Shown here piece by piece: positions 1 to 5,517 of a stretch of 5,593 nt of DNA. A program made the translations under genes and the position numbers. Every line of letters starts with the position of its first letter. Position 1 is the first letter of the stretch. Where the stretch lies: the NCBI GenBank assembly GCA_010027825.1, contig RGUK01000115.1, forward strand, positions 1 through 5,593, given 5' to 3'. The notes under the pieces are model-generated. The model saw only the letters and a program-made list of their open reading frames with translations. It was not told the DNA's origin and made no database searches. The DNA comes from a bacterium. Its GTDB lineage: Bacteria > Dependentiae > Babeliae > Babeliales > RVW-14.

Positions 1-1
1 G

Positions 2-3000
2 GAAGAGGAAATTGAACAAGCCCAGAACAAGGGTGAAGAGGGTAAGAAAATCTTCAGTGAGTATTTAGAGGATGCCCCGCCTACCAAGCAAGAGCTGGCT
101 GAGTCTCTTTACACCCCTTACGACGAAGAACTGGAAAAGAGCGAAAAGCTTCCACACTACCTGAAGTTTATGGGGAAACACCCCAAAGCTCAGGAAACTG
201 CCGAATGGGCTGACAACAACATCAAGCACAGAAATCTAGCCGAGTTTGCAATGCGTCATGCGCAAACCAAGCCCGAAGGTTTGAGTCATGAGGAAAAAGC
301 GCACATCCAACATTTCCATGACTCCCTTCATATGGCTGAAGTTCAGAAGGCTGCTGGCTCCTTGACTTCCAAACACGACTTTAATTCTGGTTTGCAAATA
401 CTCAAGGATGCAGAGGGGGAATATCTCAAACGTCATGCAGCAACTGCACCTAAGCTTGTACCCCACGAAGGCCAAAAGGTTATTGACTTAGGCGACGGGG
501 TAGCTGTTTATAACTTGCCATTAAATCATGAGCGAAAAAACCCGAATGAAGCTGTTGCGTTAGGACATTGTGCAACCCCCCATCAGGGTGGACAACTCTG
601 GTCTATTAGAAAAGACCACGGGAACGGTCAGGCGGAACCTCTCGTAACTATTTCCCATGAAGGCGGTTACCTCGGGGAAATAAAAGGTAAAGCTAACTGG
701 AAACCTAGCACAAAATTCCATCCATATCTTGCAAAGCTGATGGCTTCAGATTTAGTTAAGGGTTTTGTAGGTGGGGGTTACGCCCCCGAAAGCAATTTCG
801 AGTTTTCAGACATGAAGGAGGGTTTGCGTAAAAAGCTCTTGGATTACAAGCCTTCTTTGAAACAAAGGGTTTACAAGGAGGAATTACCCAAAGGATTTCA
901 AACCGGTTATAGCCATACTCCAGAAGTAAAAAGTATTTTTAACACCAACGACATTCAGGCTCAAATTGATTATTTGTCCAAGCACCCACCGGGCTCTATT
1001 GTTCACCAAAACGCAGCCCAAAACGAAAACATTACCCCAGAACTCCTCAAACACTTAATTGACACAAACAAAGCCGGTTCTGATGTTCACCAAAACGCAG
1101 CCGCAAACGAAAACATTACCCCAGAACTACTCAAACACCTGATTGATGTAAACCAAGCTGGCTCTATTGTTCACTTAAACGCAGTCATGAACCAAAACAT
1201 CCATCCAGAACTACTCAAACACCTGATTGATGTAAACCAAGCTGGTTCTTATGTTCACCGAAATGCAGCCCGAAACGAAAACATTACCCCAGAACTCCTT
1301 AAACACCTGATTGATGTAAACGAAGCTGGCTCTTATGTTCACCGAAAAGCAGCCCAAAACGAAAACATTACCCCAGAACTCCTCAAACACCTAATCGAAA
1401 ACAACAAGTCTGGTTCTCTTGTCCACGAAGCCGCAGCCCTAAACAAAAACATTACCCCAGAACTACTCAAACACCTGATTGATGTAAACGAAGCTGGTTC
1501 TTATGTTCACCGAAATGCAGCCCGAAACAAAAAAATTACCCCAGAAGCCCTCAAATACCTAGTTGAAAAAAACCAAGCTGATTCTGAGGTTCACTCAAAC
1601 GCAGCCCTAAACAAAAACATTGCCCCAGAACTCCTCAAACACCTGATTGATGTAAACGAAGCTGGTTCTTATGTTCACCGAAATGCAGCCCGAAACGAAA
1701 ACATCCACCCAGAACTCCTTAAACACCTGATTGATGTAAACGAAGCTGGTTCTTGGGTTCATGAACACGCAGCCGAAAACCCACAATTCAAAAACCTTCC
1801 GCCCGAAACCCAAATGCTTGTTCGTCCATACGTGAAGGAAAACATGCAGAAACTCATCTCAATCATGAATGATGAGGAAAATCCTGAAGAAGCCAAACTT
1901 GCCCATAAAGAATTAAAAGCCAGAAGAAAAGAAAAATACGACAGAATTCTATCACATGAAGGAAATGTCGAAGACCTTCTACATTATGCCGAGTCGCATG
2001 ACGGGGATGTTTCCAAACGAGCCAGAGAAGAACTCAGGCGTAGGAATTTAATTAAAGCTGAACGCCCTATGGCCCCAGCCAAGCCTATGGCCGAGGCATC
2101 AGAGCATTCTCAGGGCGAGGCGATGGCCAACCTGTATCAAGACGAGAACCCACCCCAACCAGAATTGACTCACGCGGCAGAAGGCTTGCGGGGTTTAGAG
2201 GGCGAATTTCATCAAATGGCCCAACAGCAAAACCAAGCGCCCAAGTCAGAATCAGGAAATCAAGAACTAAAGTCTCGTCTGGCTGGCGTTCTTCAGAAAC
2301 TAAAGGGGCAGGCTCCTGTTTTGGAGCAGATGAAACAGCAGGCTCCTGAAACATATGCCGCTATTATGGCTATGGTTCAGTCTGTCATTTCCATGGCTAG
2401 GTCTTTGTCTAGCGATGCGGTCCAAGAGCCCAAAAAGCAAGAGGAGCAGGCGGGCGGAAAAACAGAACACCCCCTTTATACGCCCTACAACGAAGAGCTT
2501 GAAAAGAGCGAAAAGCTTCCACACTACCTGAAGTTTATGGGCAGCCACCCAAAAGCTCAGGAAACTGCTGAATGGGCTGACAACAACATCAAGCACCGCA
2601 ATTTAGCTGAATTTGCCATGCGTCATGCTCAAACCAAGCCTGAAGGCTTGAGTCATGAGGAAAAAGCGCACATTCAACATTTTCATGACTCACTCCACAT
2701 GGCGGAGGTTCAAAAAGCCGCTGGCTCTTTGACCCCAAAGCATGACTTTAATTCTGGTTTGGAGTTGTTGAGAAACGCAGAAGGGGAATACCTCAAACGC
2801 CACGCAGCAACTGCTCCGAAGCTGGTACCTCACGAAGGTAAAAAAATCATTGACTTAGGCGACGGGGTAGCTGTTTATGATTTGCCATTAAACGATAAGA
2901 GGAAAAATCCCAATGAAGCTGTTGCGTTAGGTCATTGCGCAACACCCCATCAGGGTGGACAACTCTGGTCTATTAGAAAAGACCACGGGAACGGTCAGGC

Positions 3001-4318
3001 GGAGCCGTTGGTGACTATTTCACATGAGGGCGGTTACCTCGGGGAAATAAAGGGTAAGGCCAACTGGAAACCTAGCACTAAATTCCATCCATATCTCGCC
3101 AAGCTAATGGCTTCGGATTTGGTCAAAGGTTTTGTTGGTGGTGGCTATGCCCCCGAAAGCAATTTCGAATTTTCAGACATGAAGGAGGGGCTGCGCAAAA
3201 AGCTTTTAGATTACAAGCCTTCTTTGAAACAAAAAGTTTACAAGGAGGAATTACCCGAAGGCTTTCAGACCGGCTATAGCCATACCCCAGAAGTAAAGAG
3301 CATTTTTAACACCAACGACATTCAGGCTCAAATGGATTTTTTGTCCAAGCACCCACCGGGTTCTATTGTTCACTACTACGCAGCCGAAAACAAAAACATT
3401 ACTCCCGAACTCCTCAAATACTTAATCGAAAAAAACCTAGCTGGTTCTGAGGTTCACGTAAATGCAGCCCAAAACGAAAACATCCATCCAGAACTACTCA
3501 AACACCTGATTGATGTAAACGAAGCTGGTTCTTATGTTCACGAATACGCAGCCCAAAACGAAAACATCCACCCAGAACTCCTCAAACACTTAATTGATAC
3601 AAACGAAGCTGGTTCTGGGGTTCATAAATACGCAGCCGAAAATCCCCAATTCAAAAACCTGCCACCCGAAACCCAAATGCTTGTTCGTCCATACGTGAAG
3701 GAAAACATGCAGAAACTCATCTCAATCATGAATGATGAGGAAAATCCAAAGGCGGCCAAGGTTGCCCATAAAGAATTAAAAGCCAGAAGAAAAGAAAAAT
3801 ACGACAGAATTCTGTCACATGAAGGTAGTGTCGAAGACCTTCTACATTATGCCGAGTCGCATGATAATGATGTTTCCGAACGAGCCAGAGAAGAACTTAG
3901 GCGTAGGAATTTAATCAAATCCGAACGCCAAGACATCCTTCATGGCGGTGCCGCAGACGAAAAAGACTACGGCGACTTTGACCCAGAGCAACTAAAAATT
4001 GGTATTAAGCACGAGATGGAACATACAAAATCCGCAAAAATTGCGGCGGAAATTGCGATGGACCACCTCACCGAAGACCCCGATTACTACAAAAAGCTAA
4101 AAACCATTGAGAAAACGGACCTTCCTACATCAGGCAGACACAAGTTAGTTCTTCCACCGGGCTCAACAATAACTACTGGCCCTCAAGGTAGAAAAAATGC
4201 CGGAAAAATTAAAGTTCAGCACGGTAATGGCAAGTCCTCTTGGGTACATGTGCGTTCAGGCCAAGTCCTCAGCGAAGACGGGCACGCCATTTCCAGCAGA
4301 AACCCCAAAGGCAGGTAA
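2..4318 (+). CDS. Giant tandem-duplicated PcfJ-like / LRV-repeat phage protein (5' end outside window)
   Basis: The frame is open from base 2. The first ATG (170) is not the real start: the codons before it (107-169) encode LYTPYDEELEKSEKLPHYLK, which recurs almost unchanged before the equivalent ATG of copy 2 (2474-2536). The coding region therefore begins upstream, leaving 1438 residues visible. Order by visible residue: acidic lead-in 1-35; module 1, 36-688 (helical segment, PcfJ-like domain about 151-247, nine 28-residue repeats 331-582, charged cap); Gln/Ala-rich helical linker 689-824; module 2, 825-1309 (PcfJ-like about 940-1036, three repeats 1120-1203, cap); DUF5661-like motif 1337-1366; C-terminal domain 1380-1438. 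No signal peptide or membrane segment is visible. The only two cysteines are in the two GHC motifs. PcfJ-like domains occur in conjugative-element and phage multidomain proteins, and their biochemical activity is not established to my knowledge. A virion-associated or host-directed effector is inferred from the structural neighbour 3 nt downstream. The domain names rest on motif recognition, not a search. Confidence 0.9.
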   Translation, partial: EEEIEQAQNKGEEGKKIFSEYLEDAPPTKQELAESLYTPYDEELEKSEKLPHYLKFMGKHPKAQETAEWADNNIKHRNLAEFAMRHAQTKPEGLSHEEKAHIQHFHDSLHMAEVQKAAGSLTSKHDFNSGLQILKDAEGEYLKRHAATAPKLVPHEGQKVIDLGDGVAVYNLPLNHERKNPNEAVALGHCATPHQGGQLWSIRKDHGNGQAEPLVTISHEGGYLGEIKGKANWKPSTKFHPYLAKLMASDLVKGFVGGGYAPESNFEFSDMKEGLRKKLLDYKPSLKQRVYKEELPKGFQTGYSHTPEVKSIFNTNDIQAQIDYLSKHPPGSIVHQNAAQNENITPELLKHLIDTNKAGSDVHQNAAANENITPELLKHLIDVNQAGSIVHLNAVMNQNIHPELLKHLIDVNQAGSYVHRNAARNENITPELLKHLIDVNEAGSYVHRKAAQNENITPELLKHLIENNKSGSLVHEAAALNKNITPELLKHLIDVNEAGSYVHRNAARNKKITPEALKYLVEKNQADSEVHSNAALNKNIAPELLKHLIDVNEAGSYVHRNAARNENIHPELLKHLIDVNEAGSWVHEHAAENPQFKNLPPETQMLVRPYVKENMQKLISIMNDEENPEEAKLAHKELKARRKEKYDRILSHEGNVEDLLHYAESHDGDVSKRAREELRRRNLIKAERPMAPAKPMAEASEHSQGEAMANLYQDENPPQPELTHAAEGLRGLEGEFHQMAQQQNQAPKSESGNQELKSRLAGVLQKLKGQAPVLEQMKQQAPETYAAIMAMVQSVISMARSLSSDAVQEPKKQEEQAGGKTEHPLYTPYNEELEKSEKLPHYLKFMGSHPKAQETAEWADNNIKHRNLAEFAMRHAQTKPEGLSHEEKAHIQHFHDSLHMAEVQKAAGSLTPKHDFNSGLELLRNAEGEYLKRHAATAPKLVPHEGKKIIDLGDGVAVYDLPLNDKRKNPNEAVALGHCATPHQGGQLWSIRKDHGNGQAEPLVTISHEGGYLGEIKGKANWKPSTKFHPYLAKLMASDLVKGFVGGGYAPESNFEFSDMKEGLRKKLLDYKPSLKQKVYKEELPEGFQTGYSHTPEVKSIFNTNDIQAQMDFLSKHPPGSIVHYYAAENKNITPELLKYLIEKNLAGSEVHVNAAQNENIHPELLKHLIDVNEAGSYVHEYAAQNENIHPELLKHLIDTNEAGSGVHKYAAENPQFKNLPPETQMLVRPYVKENMQKLISIMNDEENPKAAKVAHKELKARRKEKYDRILSHEGSVEDLLHYAESHDNDVSERAREELRRRNLIKSERQDILHGGAADEKDYGDFDPEQLKIGIKHEMEHTKSAKIAAEIAMDHLTEDPDYYKKLKTIEKTDLPTSGRHKLVLPPGSTITTGPQGRKNAGKIKVQHGNGKSSWVHVRSGQVLSEDGHAISSRNPKGR
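452..742 (+). other. PcfJ-like domain, copy 1
   Basis: This part of the giant protein reads as a conserved ordered signature. It starts with VIDLGDGVAVYNLP, followed by GHC (Gly 563, His 566, Cys 569), LWSIR after a short Gly-rich gap, PLVTIS, and then GEIKGKANWKP (about 674-706) with HPYL after it. The order His-Cys, 'SLR', 'P-x-TI', 'IKGK-x-N-x-x-P' is what I know from PcfJ-like domains. The motif is an unusual GHCATPHQGG, where many relatives have a longer His-Cys-Val-Gly-Gly-Tyr type segment. The activity is unknown; the invariant His-Cys pair, Arg and Asn are candidate functional residues. Confidence 0.65.
992..1747 (+). repeat. Nine tandem 84-bp repeats encoding a 28-residue LRV-like alpha-solenoid
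   Basis: Nine in-frame units start at 992, 1076, 1160, 1244, 1328, 1412, 1496, 1580 and 1664. Each encodes 28 residues. Positions 1-11 follow GSxVHxNAAxN. Positions 12-28 follow E/K-N-I-T/H-P then ELLKHLIDVNEA. The 'AAxNxNxxPELLxxL' core resembles leucine-rich repeat variant (LRV) units, which are usually about 24 residues; here the unit is four longer. A degenerate unit at 1748 (GSWVHEHAAENPQF) closes the solenoid. Variable residues concentrate at unit positions 3, 6, 7 and 10. The likely role is protein-protein or other ligand binding, by analogy with alpha-solenoids. The target is unknown. Confidence 0.85.
2066..2473 (+). other. Inter-module linker with Gln-rich and helical segments
   Basis: This coding stretch joins the two modules and has no counterpart after module 2. 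It begins with a Pro/Ala/Met-rich part (PMAPAKPMAEASEH), then a Gln-rich part (HQMAQQQNQ). Next comes a probable amphipathic helix pair from about 2264 to 2415, containing LAGVLQKLKG and YAAIMAMVQSVISMARSL, and a charged Lys/Glu/Gln tail. The helical part resembles linkers I have seen in phage structural proteins, but I cannot assign it to a named family. Confidence 0.5.
2819..3109 (+). other. PcfJ-like domain, copy 2
   Basis: This is the equivalent of the domain at 452-742, shifted by exactly 2367 nt with no indel. All signature residues are kept: GHC (Gly 2930, His 2933, Cys 2936), LWSIR, PLVTIS, GEIKGKANWKP and HPYL. The few differences lie outside the signature, for example KKIIDLG for QKVIDLG and DLPLNDKR for NLPLNHER. 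Most nucleotide changes are synonymous, so both copies appear to be under purifying selection and probably both function. Confidence 0.65.
3359..3610 (+). repeat. Three tandem 84-bp LRV-like repeats in module 2
   Basis: Units start at 3359, 3443 and 3527, followed by a degenerate capping unit at 3611 (GSGVHKYAAENPQF). The consensus matches the copy 1 array, with other residues at the variable positions: position 3 is I, E, Y and position 6 is Y, V, E. The array starts and ends at the points equivalent to the copy 1 array. The two modules therefore differ by exactly six whole units (504 nt) in this part. Confidence 0.85.
4010..4099 (+). other. DUF5661-like motif
   Basis: This part of the giant protein encodes HEMEHTKSAKIAAEIAMDHL followed by TEDPDYYKKL. 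The pattern 'G-x-x-x-E-x-EH ... A-x-x-IA-x-DHL-x-E-x-P-x-YY-x-x-L' is the one I associate with DUF5661, a short domain of unknown function common in phage and plasmid multidomain proteins. The conserved Glu/His pairs (Glu 4013, His 4022, His 4064) could bind a metal, which is a guess from residue type only. It lies immediately after module 2 and occurs once. Confidence 0.55.
4139..4315 (+). other. Small C-terminal domain of the giant protein, probably beta-rich
   Basis: The last 59 residues are rich in Gly, Ser, Val and Lys and contain GKIKVQHGNGKSSWVHVRSG followed by a DGHAISSRNP ending. The alternating hydrophobic pattern and the glycines suggest a small beta barrel or beta sandwich. I have a faint memory of similar 'W-V-x-V-R-x-G ... 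D-G-x-x-x-S-S-R-N-P' C-termini in phage head-region proteins but cannot name the family. Confidence 0.35.
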
Positions 4319-4321
4319 GCC

Positions 4322-4936
4322 ATGATTTTTGTTCAATTTGATATTTCAGATTTAATTAAATTGAGCCAAAAATTGACCTCCGCTGCTGAACGAGCCATGA
4401 AGGAGGCTGGAGATTTTCTAGCCAAACAAGTCAGAGCGCACATCGTCGAAGAGGCGCACAAAAAATTACATACCAGAAGGCAGATGTTTGTCGAGCACCT
4501 AAAAACTTTCCAAGTAGACGAGGATACTTGGGTTGTTTCCCTTGATGCCAAATACCGCTGGATTGATGACGGTATGGAAAGACACAGTATGGTGGACGAC
4601 TTGCTCAAAAGCAAGAACGCCAAGAGGGCCAAGGATGGCTCTAAATACGCTGTAATTCCATTTGAGCATGGCCCCAAAGGCCCAACTCAGATGACGCCAG
4701 CCCAAGCCACTCTACTCAACACTATTAAGGCGGAAATGAATGCTCGTAAAATTCCCTACGCCAAGATAGAAAAGGATACAGAGGGGAGGGCTAAAACTGG
4801 ACTTTTACATTCTTTTGACATAACAAGCGCCCCCATAAAAACAGCCAGTTCTCCCGGACAAGGGGCAGGTCCAATTGGTCAAGTGATGCAGGGGCCAACA
4901 GGAATACCTTTGCTAAGGCCGGAGCGACTAAAATAA
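4322..4936 (+). CDS. HK97-gp10-like minor structural / tail-completion protein, N-terminal part (frame broken)
   Basis: The product is 204 residues as read. It has an amphipathic N-terminal helix (LIKLSQKLTSAAERAMKEAG), the 'FLAKQVRAHIVEEA' helix, then YRWIDDGMERHSMVDDLL followed by AKRAKDGSKYAVIPFEHG. That last segment fits the gp10-like tail-completion/minor head protein pattern, in which a 'W-I-D-x-G ... D-M ... L-L ... K ... DG-x-x-Y-x-V-I-P-F' run is usual. Such proteins act at the head-tail joint. ATG 4322 lies 3 nt after the upstream stop, with a purine-rich AGGCAGG six to seven bases before it, so translation is probably coupled. The expected C-terminal 'TFR-x-VSSK ... GRW-x-HPG' segment is missing from this frame and appears in another frame from 4948. 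As it stands the product is truncated, or completed by frameshifting, with a full length of about 264 residues. Family placement is from motifs only. Confidence 0.75.
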   Translation: MIFVQFDISDLIKLSQKLTSAAERAMKEAGDFLAKQVRAHIVEEAHKKLHTRRQMFVEHLKTFQVDEDTWVVSLDAKYRWIDDGMERHSMVDDLLKSKNAKRAKDGSKYAVIPFEHGPKGPTQMTPAQATLLNTIKAEMNARKIPYAKIEKDTEGRAKTGLLHSFDITSAPIKTASSPGQGAGPIGQVMQGPTGIPLLRPERLK

Positions 4937-4947
4937 AAAGAGCCATT
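4896..4947 (+). other. Frame junction within the gp10-like gene
   Basis: The 4322 frame is recognisable as structural protein through about GPTGIP (ending near 4906), and the -1 frame is clearly family-like from 4933. The change of frame falls between. The sequence around the 4934 stop is A-rich: codons CTA AAA TAA followed by AAAAG. A Lys tRNA on AAA at 4931-4933 could re-pair on AAA at 4930-4932 and continue as Ile-Lys-Arg. This is not a canonical X-XXY-YYZ heptamer, and I see no strong hairpin just downstream. Loss of one A from a homopolymer would give the same picture. Confidence 0.6.
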
Positions 4948-5115
4948 ATGACTTTTAGGGTCGTTTCTTCTAAGCACAAAGACCAAGGAAGATGGGAGCA
5001 TCCCGGATTGGACCCTGTAAACCTGATGGAAGATGGACAAAAATGGGCGGTGGAGCAATGGGAGACATTAATTGCACCGCAAATAGCCGCCAAATTTTTC
5101 GCAGAAATATCCTAA
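4948..5115 (+). CDS. Out-of-frame C-terminal part of the gp10-like structural protein
   Basis: This 55-residue frame starts TFRVVSSKHKDQGRWEHPGL after its Met and ends in an amphipathic helix containing KWAVEQWETLIAPQIAAKF. 'TFRxVSSK ... GxWxHPG' is, in my recollection, the C-terminal signature of the gp10-like family member encoded just upstream. It sits at -1 relative to the 4322 frame. This -1 frame is open from 4819 and reads GATKIKRAIM directly into the Met, so it looks like an interrupted continuation rather than a separate gene. A weak AAAGAG six bases before the ATG would allow independent or coupled initiation 12 nt after the upstream stop. Possible explanations are a -1 frameshift, a real mutation, a one-base sequencing loss or a true split gene. 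Its TAA overlaps the stop of the convergent reverse-strand gene. Confidence 0.75.
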   Translation: MTFRVVSSKHKDQGRWEHPGLDPVNLMEDGQKWAVEQWETLIAPQIAAKFFAEIS

Positions 5116-5474
5116 TCGCCCTCATTTTCATCATTATCATTGTTAGCTGGATTGGCTAATTGTGGATTAGACTTTAATTGTTTTTTAAGCAAAAATTGAG
5201 CCGTAGTCAATATGTCCATTAAATCATTAACACTAGCGCGGTCGTCTGGGAAATCTCTATCGAATTTTTTTGCTATTTTTGAAAGAGCTGCTAAAATTTC
5301 ATGTCCACTATTGATAAGCCATTCAGCTCTGTAGCCCTTGGGCATTTGTCCCTTCTGGATGGTTTGTCTTATCTCTTCCCTTAGCCGAGCCCCCCTAGCC
5401 AATTTTAATTCTTGGTTTTCAACAAACTTTTCCATTATTTTCATAACAAATTCAATCTTCTCTTCTTTAGTCAC
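5112..5474 (-). CDS. Small hypothetical protein on the opposite strand (moron-like)
   Basis: The 120-residue product starts with GTG at 5474-5472, chosen because a strong AAAAGGAG lies at 5492-5485, ten bases before it. The stop is TAG at 5114-5112. I do not recognise the family. The protein is charged and predicted mostly helical. It has a Lys/Glu-rich N-terminal half, a central segment WLINSGHEILAALSKIAKKF, a second helix VNDLMDILTTAQFLLKKQL and an acidic Asn/Asp/Glu tail (NDNDENEGD). There is no signal peptide, membrane span or zinc-binding motif. The acidic tail and size would suit a small regulator, inhibitor or DNA-mimic-like protein, but that is speculation. It lies between forward structural genes, overlaps the end of the split gp10-like gene tail-to-tail by four bases and starts 53 nt from a divergent forward gene. 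The local DNA looks more AT-rich than its neighbours, fitting a transferred moron. Confidence 0.75.
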   Translation of the reverse strand: MTKEEKIEFVMKIMEKFVENQELKLARGARLREEIRQTIQKGQMPKGYRAEWLINSGHEILAALSKIAKKFDRDFPDDRASVNDLMDILTTAQFLLKKQLKSNPQLANPANNDNDENEGD

Positions 5475-5484
5475 GGGACAAAAA

Positions 5485-5492
5485 CTCCTTTT
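5485..5492 (-). promoter_or_regulatory. Strong ribosome binding site of the reverse-strand gene
   Basis: Reading the minus strand, AAAAGGAG lies ten bases upstream of the GTG at 5474. It is the best Shine-Dalgarno match in the window and decides the non-ATG start. It lies in the loop and 3' half of a small hairpin whose arms are 5478-5483 and 5489-5494 (ACAAAA / TTTTGT, five-base loop). This weak A/T stem would probably not hide the site at growth temperature. Confidence 0.7.
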
Positions 5493-5517
5493 GTGGGAAG
5501 CAATCTAGGGGTAGAGG

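Larger units (their letters stand above)
107..2065 (+). repeat. Large in-frame direct duplication, copy 1
   Basis: This segment is repeated at 2474-3928. The offset is a constant 2367 nt from 107 to the solenoid array, then 1863 nt after it because copy 2 lacks six 84-bp units. Identity is patchy: 577-636 (60 nt), 1802-1884 (83 nt) and 1901-1950 (50 nt) match copy 2 exactly, while neighbouring stretches carry many, mostly synonymous, differences. Homology stops abruptly at the Glu-Arg codons ending at 2065, where this copy continues into a Pro/Ala-rich linker. Confidence 0.9.
2474..3928 (+). repeat. Large in-frame direct duplication, copy 2
   Basis: This is the partner of the segment at 107-2065. 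It begins at the Leu-Tyr-Thr-Pro-Tyr codons and ends at the Glu-Arg codons at 3923-3928, after which the sequence diverges into an acidic stretch leading to the DUF5661-like motif. It lacks six solenoid units present in copy 1 but is otherwise collinear. Exact-match blocks with copy 1 lie at 2944-3003, 3665-3747 and 3764-3813. Confidence 0.9.

Noticed and set aside
170..172. ATG 170 as the start of the giant gene
   Set aside because: The frame is open to base 2, the residues before the ATG are conserved between the two copies, and no convincing ribosome binding site precedes it (the upstream bases are coding: CACTACCTGAAGTTT).
992..1747. CRISPR array
   Set aside because: The units are 84 bp, contiguous, in frame and without unique spacers. 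They encode a coherent 28-residue protein repeat with mostly synonymous differences.
1607..1813. Reverse-strand reading frame over the repeats (and similar ones at 236-475, 2085-2354, 2300-2596)
   Set aside because: All lie inside the giant gene, have atypical composition, and lack ribosome binding sites; the one at 1607-1813 merely mirrors the 84-bp periodicity.
4333..4705. Reverse-strand frames antisense to the gp10-like gene (4333-4677, 4499-4705) and the one at 4791-5093
   Set aside because: They are shadows of the forward frames, which carry recognisable protein motifs. The frame at 4791-5093 crosses the frame junction only by chance.
4930..4936. Canonical -1 frameshift slippery heptamer
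   Set aside because: The bases around the stop do not fit X-XXY-YYZ in the 4322 frame and no strong downstream hairpin or pseudoknot is visible. Only a single-tRNA slip at AAA is possible.
5478..5494. Hairpin as a transcription terminator
   Set aside because: The stem is only six A/T-rich pairs with one G-C, and there is no T-run after it in either direction. It coincides with the ribosome binding site of the reverse-strand gene.
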